The notes beneath the pieces were generated by a model. The model was given only the letters and a program-made list of their open reading frames with translations, did no database searches and was not told where the DNA came from. A stretch of DNA of 64,000 bases from Bacteroidota bacterium. Its GTDB lineage: Bacteria; Bacteroidota; Bacteroidia; 2-12-FULL-35-15. Below are positions 1 to 7,655 of the stretch, in pieces. The translations under genes were made by a program, and so were the position numbers. Position 1 is the stretch's first letter, and every line of letters begins with the position of its first letter. The DNA is taken from positions 310,001 to 374,000 of the forward strand of contig JADKIU010000002.1 in NCBI GenBank assembly GCA_016722565.1, in the 5' to 3' direction.

Positions 1-297
1 CTTTTGAGGAATAGCTTTGGGCTTTTCTGTTTCAACAAATTTCAAATATTTACTAGACAAATATCCTTCTGTTCCATTATAGCTGATTTTAAACCATGAT
101 TGATTTGATTTATCAAGTATGATTACCTTTTCTCCATTACTTACAATTCCAATCGAATTAAATTTTGAACCAGCTCCGCTTCTTAGATTAAGGTCACCTG
201 TTGTTTGGTATATATATGACGCATTCAAATTGATACCAACTGAAAAGAAAAGTAGAAAGATTAGTGTTTTAAAAAAATATGTTTTATTTAGATTCAA
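1..297 (-). CDS. Secreted SH3b-domain protein, 3' end cut off by window
   Basis: The reverse frame is open from position 1 to a stop upstream of the start. It gives a hydrophobic leader (roughly KTLIFLLFFSVGINLNA) followed by a bacterial SH3 core: YQTTGDLNLRSGAGSKF, then IGIVSNGEKV, then WFKISYNGTEGYLSSKYL. This is the classic SH3_3 pattern (LNxRSGxG ... G ... W.KV...G..GWv...YL). Such domains bind cell-wall peptides or mediate protein contacts outside the membrane. No ATG fits the leader; TTG at 297-295 gives a good signal peptide, but the start is uncertain. It is divergent from the operon at 584. The rest of the protein lies left of the window. Confidence 0.6.
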   Translation of the reverse strand, partial: MNLNKTYFFKTLIFLLFFSVGINLNASYIYQTTGDLNLRSGAGSKFNSIGIVSNGEKVIILDKSNQSWFKISYNGTEGYLSSKYLKFVETEKPKAIPQK

Positions 298-583
298 AGT
301 ATTTAAATTAAAAAGAATTATCAAAATTGTTACAATGGAAACAATTGAAATATCGAAAGAAATTTACGGTTAATTTTGATACAAATTCTTTATCAAGCAA
401 GTTTAATGAAATTGAATTGGGCAAATAATAGTTTGTTATTAAGAAAAATTGATTAATTTAGCTGTACTACTCCAATAATTACATTTTTAAATAATTATCA
501 AAGAACCATGCATTTATATGGGTAGTATTCCATTTCCCTCCTTATTTGTTATTTCTCGCTGATTTTCTCTTATCTATAAAAAT

Positions 584-883
584 ATGAAAAACAATCTAAT
601 ACTAACGGACATTGAAAAATATGTAATATTTACTGATGTCAATAACAAAGAAAGCATTTATGCTGTCACAAAAGAAGAACAGTTAAAAAAAGAAGATGCT
701 GTTGAAAAATATGGTTCAGTTGATAAGGTTCCAGATGAGTTAACTATAAAAGCAAGTCGCTTAAGGTTAGTTGACAACACAGACCTTTACTATAATAAAT
801 ATGATATTATTGATAACGAACTTATTGATTTTCCAATAAATCGTTATTACTGGATTTTTATTCAAATGATTAAAACAAAATAA
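584..883 (+). CDS. Small hypothetical protein, first gene of Kiwa-like operon (99 aa)
   Basis: Unrecognised 99-aa acidic/lysine-rich soluble protein with no signal peptide or membrane helix. It ends only 6 nt before the start of the KwaA-like gene, so the two are almost certainly co-transcribed. Its first half (KYVIFTDVNNKESIYAVTKE) loosely resembles the soluble tail of the KwaA-like protein next door (YEIFEITTDSDEKLICITKD), with the same order of aromatic/hydrophobic, T-D, E, I and V/I-T-K-E/D positions. The similarity is weak and could be chance. Known Kiwa systems are described as two genes, so this would be an extra component, a regulator or a duplicated sensing domain. Start is ATG 584, downstream of an AT-rich 200-nt gap. 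Confidence 0.7.
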   Translation: MKNNLILTDIEKYVIFTDVNNKESIYAVTKEEQLKKEDAVEKYGSVDKVPDELTIKASRLRLVDNTDLYYNKYDIIDNELIDFPINRYYWIFIQMIKTK

Positions 884-889
884 CCAATC

Positions 890-1471
890 ATGCGAGGAAC
901 ATCAATAAACAAATATCTATTGTTTTTATTCGCTTATATACCATTGTATATAATTGGTGCTTTAAAATCAATCAATGTCGATGTTTTTGATTCTTGTGGA
1001 AAGCTCAAATCCATAAGTGCAATTCTGAATCTTAACATACTTCCTTGTTTAATGATTTGTTTAGTTCTGTTTTTATTAATCTATTTTCGTATACATGAAT
1101 TTCTATTTTTAAGAGCAAAAGGGAACCCACTGTTTAAAATCAAGTCTATTTCAAGCCAGAACAAGGAGTATATAACATATTTAGGGACTTATGTCTTGCC
1201 TTTCATTGCATTAGAAACAAAAACTATTTTTGATGTATTGGCTTATGTGTTTCTATTCTTGACTATGGGCTTTATCTATTGCCGTACTAATTTAATTTAT
1301 ACTAATCCAATGTTATTGTTTTTCGGATATGAAATTTTTGAGATTACAACCGATTCTGACGAAAAGCTAATCTGCATTACAAAGGATGAATTCTTTGATA
1401 ACGAAAACCCTATTGGTAGAAAACTAGACAAACAAACATATATAATTTCAAAATGGAGGAAAGAGAATTAG
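890..1471 (+). CDS. kwaA: KwaA-like multi-pass membrane protein (Kiwa defence)
   Basis: A 193-aa integral membrane protein with hydrophobic segments near residues 9-25, 46-66, 96-110 and 113-130 (possibly one more at 137-147), and a charged soluble tail from about 150. Size, four-helix layout and position directly upstream of, and overlapping by 19 nt, a DUF4868-like gene match KwaA of the Kiwa anti-phage system. In that system KwaA is the membrane component that senses phage attachment or injection and works with KwaB. I recognise it from architecture and context rather than from a strong sequence motif. It could be another small membrane protein if the KwaB call is wrong. Confidence 0.65.
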   Translation: MRGTSINKYLLFLFAYIPLYIIGALKSINVDVFDSCGKLKSISAILNLNILPCLMICLVLFLLIYFRIHEFLFLRAKGNPLFKIKSISSQNKEYITYLGTYVLPFIALETKTIFDVLAYVFLFLTMGFIYCRTNLIYTNPMLLFFGYEIFEITTDSDEKLICITKDEFFDNENPIGRKLDKQTYIISKWRKEN

Positions 1472-2406
1472 TTAGAACATTCATTGAAAAGGATGGACAT
1501 AGCATGGACTTTTATTTTATTTATAAAGATGGAAATAAAATTACACAATACAAAGTTGACTGCTCTACTGAGTTAAGAACTGAAATAATTGATGGATATC
1601 TGAATGAATTAAAAAGGCACTTTTCTATTGATAGCTCTTACAAGCTATATAGTGTTTATGATGATAATGAAAGGGCTGGAGCGGTTATTTATCATGACGA
1701 TATTGATACTAATGTTGTTGCACAAAACATTTTCTTATTCAACAAAGGAAGCGTTGAAGCATATAAAAAAGAAGGTGGCGATTTTAGTGCGATATATGGC
1801 TATCTGATAAATTTATCTGATGGAGAATTTGAAATTAGCTTGTTTAAGAAAAGTATGCCAACACAAGCTTTAAAAAAGAGTCGATTTTATAATTTAGTTG
1901 CTGGAACTGACGACAAATTTAATATTATTAATTCCGACATATTAGTTTTCCCAAGGAGCTATGATGTTATTTCTATAAATAAAAGATTGATTATAATTAA
2001 TTACAGCATTTATGAAAAATATTTTGGATTCAAGGAAGTGCTAAAACGAAGGGCAATGGTAAGTTTTGCTCAACTTGCAAAAATTAGTGGCTTTTTCTTC
2101 ACGCAAAATGCAATACTAAAATTCCCTTCCCTTTCCTCAACTATGCAGAAGAAGTTGGTGAATTGTTTAGTTAACAACCCAATTTTGAACAAAGAAAATT
2201 ATGACGGAATCAAAACTCAAGCTAGAAGGTATTTAAAACAAGAGTTTGCTATTAATGCAGAAAGCAAAATCGTTATTAATTCTAAAAAGGAACTTCAAAA
2301 TTTAATCATTATATTAAACAGAGATATTAATTATAATGCCCCAGCGAAAGAAGTGTATCTTACAAGAAACAAAAAATTACTAAAGAGATATAAATCAAAA
2401 AAATAA
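1453..2406 (+). CDS. kwaB: KwaB-like DUF4868 protein (Kiwa defence)
   Basis: A 317-aa soluble protein, close to the roughly 315 aa of characterised KwaB. Features consistent with DUF4868 are the central YGYLINLSDGEFEISLFKK block (about residues 117-135), the ILVFPRSYDVISINKRLIII block (about 161-182) followed by a YEKYFGF motif, and a basic C-terminus. KwaB is the DNA-binding effector partner of KwaA. The 19-nt overlap with the upstream membrane-protein gene indicates translational coupling. A hairpin with a T-tract follows the stop. Alternative: a different DUF4868 protein outside Kiwa, but the membrane partner argues against that. Confidence 0.7.
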   Translation: MEERELVRTFIEKDGHSMDFYFIYKDGNKITQYKVDCSTELRTEIIDGYLNELKRHFSIDSSYKLYSVYDDNERAGAVIYHDDIDTNVVAQNIFLFNKGSVEAYKKEGGDFSAIYGYLINLSDGEFEISLFKKSMPTQALKKSRFYNLVAGTDDKFNIINSDILVFPRSYDVISINKRLIIINYSIYEKYFGFKEVLKRRAMVSFAQLAKISGFFFTQNAILKFPSLSSTMQKKLVNCLVNNPILNKENYDGIKTQARRYLKQEFAINAESKIVINSKKELQNLIIILNRDINYNAPAKEVYLTRNKKLLKRYKSKK

Positions 2407-2457
2407 AACTACTTTTCAAAAAGCAAATAATTAACGAGGATACTATTTTAATATCTA

Positions 2458-2505
2458 CACCATATAAAGCCCTGTATTCAATTGATATGGTGCTTTATTT
2501 TTTCT
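2458..2505 (+). terminator. Hairpin with T-tract after the Kiwa-like operon
   Basis: CACCATAT (2458-2465) pairs with ATATGGTG (2485-2492), and AAAGC/GCTTT inside offers an alternative stem. A run rich in T follows at 2494-2505. The 19-nt loop is long, so efficiency is uncertain. Confidence 0.45.
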
Positions 2506-2626
2506 TCTTTAATTTCTTCCCTTCAATAATCTTAAAGGCATCAGCTCCAATCATTGAGATACTTGAACCAACAGGCAAGTGTTTTAGAAGGTATAAAGCT
2601 TGTTTTCTTGTAATGATTAATTTCAT
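2495..2626 (-). CDS. Possible 43-aa small protein convergent with Kiwa operon
   Basis: From ATG 2626 the frame reads MKLIITRKQALYLLKHLPVG and ends in a lysine cluster (KKLKKKK). The composition looks protein-like rather than random, and the stop sits directly against the hairpin that ends the Kiwa-like operon, as expected for convergent genes. An in-frame GTG at 2689 would extend it to 64 aa. No family is recognised. It may be chance. Confidence 0.3.
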   Translation of the reverse strand: MKLIITRKQALYLLKHLPVGSSISMIGADAFKIIEGKKLKKKK

Positions 2627-2689
2627 AAAATTGTTTAATAATAAGTATCCGTTGATAGTGGCTAAAATCGAATTATTTCTAGAATTCAC

Positions 2690-3102
2690 GCCAAATAAGA
2701 CATTGAAAGTGAATCATATCATTATTTATAGGCAACGATGGTCTAAACACTAATAGAATAAGGCATAATGTCTCTATAGCATGTCAGTTTAACTTGCTAA
2801 TGTATGTTCTAATACAAGCGTATAGGAACAAAAAGGAACAATAGAATGACATTTTAGGAACACACTTAGCTCAAGATTATTTGTCAAAAAAAATATAAAA
2901 ATAATTTTTCGGAAAACCCAAAAGCCTAACAATTTTGTCTGATTTTACTGGAAATATTTCGAAGCATATTATCCAATAAAAAAATTATGTACTCAAAATT
3001 TCTATACAGAGCGAGGTCACAAATGATGTAATGCAAATGAACTAAATCACCTCTACCATAGGAAAGGCTTTGGTAGCCCCTCCTATGTAGTAGATGATTT
3101 CT
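2690..3102. other. Non-coding gap left of the winged-helix gene
   Basis: No convincing gene. The only structure I see is near the right side: an 18-bp sequence at 3024-3041 that recurs inverted at 4225-4242, overlapping a 16-mer (3034-3049) that recurs directly at 4334-4349. Confidence 0.6.
3024..3041 (+). repeat. 18-bp repeat arm (left), inverted copy at 4225-4242
   Basis: TGATGTAATGCAAATGAA here is the exact reverse complement of 4225-4242. The two copies bracket the winged-helix gene. The overlapping CAAATGAACTAAATCA (3034-3049) matches 4334-4349 at 15 of 16 positions in direct orientation. Confidence 0.8.
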
Positions 3103-3948
3103 CTATTCCATGTATTGTTTGATTTTTGTTAGTACGTCCTTAGAAACTCGACCTTGTTCTGGTAGACTCATTCTATTCCACATAATAGGTAAAAGTTTTT
3201 CGTCAAACACGTCAGTGCTGTTTACGCCTTTTGCAAATTCTACAAAATCGCTTGGTGTCGGGTTTTGTTTTTCTGAAAGGATAGCCATGTCTGAATAATA
3301 TTTTCTTCTGTTAGTGTAAACTTCGTCTGACTCATCCTTGTTTCTATCAAGCTCCTTTTTAAAACCTACAGGCAAATCATTTTTCTTTGATTTAACAGCT
3401 TTGGTTTGTTGGTTGGCATCTTTGCTTACAATCTGCTCATTCGTTGAATATGGTTGTTCTATGGGGCTTTCTGCAATGGTTGTGACTACCATGATTTCTT
3501 TTGTACTTCCACTTTCATTGATAGCAATTAGTTCAGCCATTTTTTTCGCCAATCTTTTCTTCGATGCTGAGATTATCTTTTTAACTACGGGTATAGTGTC
3601 ACCTTTCAGCCATTTGTTTATATCCACCACCTTAACGTATCTAACAGGTATTGGTCTGCCACCATTGGGGTTTTCCTCAAATTCCATCTTTGTACTAATC
3701 TCACCACGTTCTTTCAATCGGTTGCTGTACTTACTTATTTGTGCTGAGCTTAATCCAAGTTCTCTTCCTTGATATGAATCCGTTTGATAGAACTCGTTGC
3801 CCTTTACTAAATATGATATGTAATTGCTCAAGATTACTCTTTCTTCCCAATCAAGGTCTTTACAGCGTTTTACGTTGAAAGGAATTTTTAGAAATGTTTC
3901 TTGGTCTGGAATTTTGCTTTTGTTTTGTTCATTTTCTTTGTTTTTCAT
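3103..3948 (-). CDS. Winged-helix protein of a mobile element, replication-initiator-like
   Basis: 281 aa. Residues about 30-110 form a winged-helix/HTH region: LDWEERVILSNYISYLV, then YQGRELGLSSAQISKYSNRL as the recognition part, then a wing with GGRPIPVRYVKV. This layout is typical of plasmid or phage replication/regulatory proteins of Bacteroidota mobile elements. A low-complexity polar linker follows, then a C-terminal helical region (about 200-281, SDEVYTNRRKYYSDMAILSE ...). It is flanked by an exact 18-bp inverted repeat and by iteron-like repeats with an AT-rich stretch upstream of its start, which suggests it binds them. No catalytic motif is seen. It could be only a transcriptional regulator of the element. 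Confidence 0.65.
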   Translation of the reverse strand: MKNKENEQNKSKIPDQETFLKIPFNVKRCKDLDWEERVILSNYISYLVKGNEFYQTDSYQGRELGLSSAQISKYSNRLKERGEISTKMEFEENPNGGRPIPVRYVKVVDINKWLKGDTIPVVKKIISASKKRLAKKMAELIAINESGSTKEIMVVTTIAESPIEQPYSTNEQIVSKDANQQTKAVKSKKNDLPVGFKKELDRNKDESDEVYTNRRKYYSDMAILSEKQNPTPSDFVEFAKGVNSTDVFDEKLLPIMWNRMSLPEQGRVSKDVLTKIKQYME

Positions 3949-4808
3949 TGTTTACTTTTTTACTTCTATCGTTATTTTCCCATTGAAGAGAATTGATGTA
4001 GACTGAATCGGTTAGGATTTTTTACTAGTTTACATATACAACAATAACGATTTTAAAAAATTAGTCAATAGCATTTGATATAATTCTAATGAATTAAAAC
4101 AAATAAACCTTGAATGACCTACTAATAAAGGGAAGAAAATTTAATTATTTTTTAAAATAGTTCAAGAAATGTTTGAAAAAGTTATCATTGAAGTGATTTT
4201 ATACTCTTTTTTCACTTGTTCTATTTCATTTGCATTACATCAAGGATAGGGAATATATAAGATACTAATTAATAAGATTCTATATATAAGAATATATAAA
4301 TATTAATTATATATATAAATTATACATCTCTTACAAATGAACTATATCAAATGAAACAAAGAGTAATTCAATTATTTTTTAATTGATTAATTTTTGTTTA
4401 GACCGCCTAATTAACTTAATTTATATCTCTTTTAAACCACCTTTCAGTTGATTTAAGAATGAAATTCATTCTATACAACAAATACTTTTACCATATTTTT
4501 GCCTTCGGCAAATCACTTCTAAATCCCTTTATATAAACCTATCATCAATGAAAAGAATTGAGGTAGTCAATTACTTAATTCATATTATATAAAAACCACA
4601 GCGAAGCAAACCATCTCAACGAAAACCTTTTTTCAATCCACTCAATCTATTCATAAGATAAGTAAGAATGTTTGATGTAGTTCAAACGAAGTATTTCACT
4701 TAATTTATTAACAAATAACCCTTAAAATCCAGGAAAGACGGGCTTTTCCTTGCATACCTCCCAAAAGCCTGGTACTATTGCAATGTAATAATCAATAACA
4801 CATAAAAC
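3949..4808. other. 860-nt non-coding region with iteron-like repeats and AT-rich stretch (possible replication origin)
   Basis: No gene is visible. Repeats: CATTTGATATAATTC (4072-4086) and its near-exact inverse (4339-4353, 14 of 15); TTTGATGTAGTTC (4671-4683); AGAATTGATGTAGAC (about 3989-4003) and AGAATTGAGGTAGTC (about 4555-4569); the right 18-bp arm (4225-4242). Between them 4250-4330 is almost entirely A and T. A 17-nt palindrome (AGAATGAA-A-TTCATTCT, 4456-4472) and a short hairpin (TTTGCC-TTC-GGCAAA, 4498-4512) are also present. Iterons plus a melting region next to a Rep-like gene resemble a plasmid-type origin. Function is inferred. Confidence 0.5.
4225..4242 (-). repeat. 18-bp repeat arm (right), inverted copy of 3024-3041
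   Basis: Exact reverse complement of 3024-3041; lies at the edge of the AT-rich stretch, upstream of the winged-helix gene's start. Confidence 0.8.
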
Positions 4809-5060
4809 ATGAGCCACACGCAATACATCAAAACATTTCTAGAAGAAAAGGTGATACCATATAAGACATTTGAAATTCAAGATAAAAATGGATTAACTCA
4901 TTTTGTCGATACCGAAGTAATCAAAGAATGCATATTAACAACTGGTGTTTCTGAACAAATAGCAATAGCTAATGCGTTTAAGAAGATTGATTATGCGAAT
5001 GCTGACATTTTGAACTATTTTCAATTCCTAGCTAAAATCCTTGTAAAAAAATTTGACTAA
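4809..5060 (+). CDS. Small hypothetical protein of the mobile region (83 aa)
   Basis: 83 aa, soluble, start ATG. The middle (HFVDTEVIKECILTTGVSEQ) and the following helix-rich part (IAIANAFKKIDYANADILNY) look like a compact alpha-helical protein. No family is recognised. It lies between the iteron-like region and the serine recombinase and is followed by nested inverted repeats at 5062-5162. It is probably an accessory gene of the element. Confidence 0.55.
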   Translation: MSHTQYIKTFLEEKVIPYKTFEIQDKNGLTHFVDTEVIKECILTTGVSEQIAIANAFKKIDYANADILNYFQFLAKILVKKFD

Positions 5061-5061
5061 G

Positions 5062-5162
5062 GTGGTCGAATAACATCTGTATTCTGTACACATAAATAAA
5101 AAAAATGACCCATTGAAAACAGGGCGATTTCAAGGGTCAAAATAAATAGGTTATTCGTCCAC
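5062..5162. repeat. Nested inverted repeats upstream of serine recombinase
   Basis: The outer arms GTGGTCGAATAAC (5062-5074) and GTTATTCGTCCAC (5150-5162) are complementary at 12 of 13 positions. Inside them TGACCCATTGAAA (5106-5118) pairs with TTTCAAGGGTCA (5128-5139) with a single bulge and a 9-nt loop. The recombinase starts 14 nt after the outer right arm. This could be a resolvase target site, an operator, or a transcript hairpin ending the 83-aa gene's message. Confidence 0.7.
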
Positions 5163-5176
5163 TAAAAAACAAAACT

Positions 5177-5743
5177 ATGAGAACAGTAATTTATGCTAGG
5201 ATATCAACTTCAACTAAAGGTCAATCCAACGACAACCAATTGGAGGTACTAAGAGAATATTGTAAACGGATGAACATTGAGGTCGTTGGTGAATACACCG
5301 ATGAAGTGTCTGGTGGGACAAGTGATCGCCCAGCGTTTAAAAAATTATTTCAAGATGCTTCCAAAAGAAAATTTGATTTGGTTCTTTTTTGGAGTCTAGA
5401 CCGCTGGACTAGAGAGGGTACTAGAGCCACTATCAAATATTTTGAACAATTAGAATCTTATGGAGTAGCCTTTAAAAGCTATACCGAACTTTATATTGAC
5501 AGTTGTGGTATCTTCAAAGATGTAGTCATATCGCTACTTTCCACGCTTGCCAAACAGGAAAAAATAAGAATATCAGAAAGGGTAAGAGCTGGTTTAGCTC
5601 GTAGCACTAAAAAAGGAGGTCGTCCCCAGCTTCAAAATGATATGATTGAGAAAATAAAGTCACTAAAAAAACAAGGACTTTCAAATCGTACCATTGGAAA
5701 AGATTTAAAGATTTCACATTCAACGGTTGCGATTTATGTTTGA
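5177..5743 (+). CDS. Serine recombinase (resolvase/invertase family)
   Basis: 188 aa, the usual size of a small resolvase/invertase. The N-terminal catalytic domain starts VIYARISTSTKGQSNDNQL, with the nucleophile Ser10 in the RIS motif. Later come GEYTDEVSGGTSDRPAF and LVLFWSLDRWTREG with the conserved arginines, then LSTLAKQEKIRISERVRAGL, the long E helix. The C-terminus (about 157-188, KKQGLSNRTIGKDLKISHST) is a DNA-binding HTH. It cuts DNA through a 5'-phosphoserine intermediate to resolve or invert a target. The nested repeats just upstream are a plausible target or autoregulatory site. It marks the region as mobile. Confidence 0.92.
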   Translation: MRTVIYARISTSTKGQSNDNQLEVLREYCKRMNIEVVGEYTDEVSGGTSDRPAFKKLFQDASKRKFDLVLFWSLDRWTREGTRATIKYFEQLESYGVAFKSYTELYIDSCGIFKDVVISLLSTLAKQEKIRISERVRAGLARSTKKGGRPQLQNDMIEKIKSLKKQGLSNRTIGKDLKISHSTVAIYV

Positions 5744-6039
5744 TAAAAATAAATATTGTCAAAAACTGGATTCATAAAGAATTTAGGTGTAGCTTTGTAA
5801 GAGCTAGTAAAATAGCCACTTTCATCTTGTTTTTCTAAAGATGGATTCCGCAAACTTCACGGCAAAAGTAGTAACTGGTTGATTCTTTTTACTACTTCTA
5901 GACAATTTTTTTCAATGCAAAACATTGACTGGAATTCCATTGTCTAAAAATAATATCTCGACCCGATTAAAAAAAATGAGATTACACGGGTTGTAATGAA
6001 AGTGAAAAAAATAACAATAATAAAATACGGTAACACCTT
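5744..6039. other. Non-coding gap with several dyads
   Basis: No gene. Dyads: AAGTAGTAA (5866-5874) with TTACTACTT (5889-5897); AGACAAT (5900-5906) with ATTGTCT (5939-5945), enclosing TCAATG (5912-5917) with CATTGA (5923-5928). Stacked dyads between two recombinase genes could be attachment or excisionase-binding sites. This is inference only. Confidence 0.5.
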
Positions 6040-6399
6040 ATGATTTCATACGGTCATTTACCAATTATTACAGTTCAAACTGTTGCAACTATGTTAGGTG
6101 TCCCTAGGGAATCAGCGTCTAAATGGCTAAAGCAGAATGATATTCCAATCCATAAAATAAGCAAAAAAGGTAATGTCTTTCAAATTGATGTGGCTGTTGC
6201 GATTGATAAAATTCATGCAAGAGACTTAAAAATAAAATATCCAAGCACTTGGGAAGAGCGTTATCAGATAGAAGCAAATGACCCCAAAGTATGTCAATTG
6301 GTAATTCAAGAATTAAAAGGCGAAACTTGGACAAGACCTTCTACCATTGTAAAACCAATCAATGAATCGGATAACAAAATATTAAAAAGATTACTATGA
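6040..6399 (+). CDS. HTH protein coupled to integrase, excisionase-like
   Basis: 119 aa. The N-terminus (ITVQTVATMLGVPRESASKW followed by LKQNDIPI) is a MerR/excisionase-style HTH, as used by small recombination directionality factors and element regulators. The rest is not recognised. Its stop overlaps the integrase start by 4 nt (ATGA), so the two proteins are translationally coupled, which supports a role in controlling integration or excision. It lies downstream of a dyad-rich gap. Confidence 0.65.
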   Translation: MISYGHLPIITVQTVATMLGVPRESASKWLKQNDIPIHKISKKGNVFQIDVAVAIDKIHARDLKIKYPSTWEERYQIEANDPKVCQLVIQELKGETWTRPSTIVKPINESDNKILKRLL

Positions 6400-7655
6400 T
6401 GAACAAATTAAGAATGCCAAAAAATCCTCACACGGGTTTAAAAATATTTTGCAATACGTGCAAAAAAGACAATTCAAATTGTAGCCACTACGATATGCAC
6501 CAATATCGAGTAAGGATACACGTACCTAATACAAAACATAAGGTAAAAATTAAAACCTTAGAAACTAGAGATTATGATGAAGCGGTAAAACAAGCAATTG
6601 ATTTTAAAAAGGAATTAATTGTTAATGGATTTGAGCATTTCAAGCCAACGGTTGAAGGAAACGATTATTCATTATTGGATGCAATAATTAAATATAACCA
6701 ATACTTAGGCGGAAATCACCCTTTGGAACAAAAGAAGAAAATTGTAACGAAAGAACATCAAGCAGAATGTATTAGATTTTGTTCTTTATTTGCAGAGGTG
6801 GTTAAGGGAAGAGCTGATATTTCAAGATTAAGAATTGTTGACATAACTAAGCATGATGTTTCGGACTTTTACAAATGGGCTAAAGAGCATTATAGCCCTA
6901 AAACATTTAACAAATGCCTCGTTTCGTTAAAAGCATTCTTTAAATTTTTGATTGATGATGAGGAAGTAAAGATGAAAAACCCTTTTGAATCCTATGTTTC
7001 TAGAAAATCTGCACCAAAGGATATTTTAATTTTGACAAAAGCAGAGTTTGAATTGATACTTAACGGGCTAAACACGGCTAATCCGATTAAACAACTAGGT
7101 GGTCGAGGAGAGAGAAAAAATATGTTCAGACCCTATTTGGAAGCTGGTTTTAAGCTAATGCTGTTTACTGGTGGTAGGCGTGAAGAAGTTGTAGAATTGA
7201 GATGGAGTGACATTTTTATTACTATTAAAGGGGCAAAATGCTTTAGAATTAGGAATAGAAAGGTTGAGAGGGGGCAAAATGTTCAAGGTATCTATAAATA
7301 CATACCCATAAACGCTGATTTGCTCTATCTATTAGAGGATTTAGGATATTCCGATAAGGCAAATTCCAACGACTATATTTTTTACCCAGAAAGAGCTGAG
7401 AAGACGAAAACCATTATGGATTTCCTTTCTAAGAGCTTTTCTCACTATAAAGAAGCTGTTGGGATAGAAAAAACTATAAGCATGAAGAATCTTAGAAAAA
7501 CCTATATTTCTTGGGTACATGATGTTATGGGTGAAAAAACAGGTCTATTAACCTCACATTCAAGCTATAAGGTGCTTACCAGCCATTATCTTGACCCAAG
7601 CTTAATAACAGCAATAGATAGAGGGGCACAGGAAATTAGGATATTCGGAACTTAA
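6396..7655 (+). CDS. Tyrosine recombinase/integrase
   Basis: 419 aa, phage-integrase family size. An N-terminal cysteine cluster (CNTC near 19-22, Cys29, His31, His35) suggests a small metal-binding or arm-binding domain. A core-binding SAM-like region follows (about 85-205, DFYKWAKEHYSPKTFNKCLV). The catalytic domain contains LFTGGRREEVVELRW (Arg I), a degenerate second box MKNLRKTYISW in place of HxxR, a His in LTSHSSYKV and the probable nucleophile Tyr398 in TSHYLDP. It would integrate or excise the element. It is coupled to the HTH gene upstream and converges, with a 4-nt overlap, on the kinase gene. Confidence 0.88.
   Translation: MMNKLRMPKNPHTGLKIFCNTCKKDNSNCSHYDMHQYRVRIHVPNTKHKVKIKTLETRDYDEAVKQAIDFKKELIVNGFEHFKPTVEGNDYSLLDAIIKYNQYLGGNHPLEQKKKIVTKEHQAECIRFCSLFAEVVKGRADISRLRIVDITKHDVSDFYKWAKEHYSPKTFNKCLVSLKAFFKFLIDDEEVKMKNPFESYVSRKSAPKDILILTKAEFELILNGLNTANPIKQLGGRGERKNMFRPYLEAGFKLMLFTGGRREEVVELRWSDIFITIKGAKCFRIRNRKVERGQNVQGIYKYIPINADLLYLLEDLGYSDKANSNDYIFYPERAEKTKTIMDFLSKSFSHYKEAVGIEKTISMKNLRKTYISWVHDVMGEKTGLLTSHSSYKVLTSHYLDPSLITAIDRGAQEIRIFGT

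Noticed and set aside
119..373. 84-aa plus-strand frame at the left edge
   Set aside because: It is the reverse complement of a clear SH3b-domain protein on the minus strand.
2690..4808. CRISPR array
   Set aside because: The repeats are few, unevenly spaced and in both orientations, and no cas gene is present.
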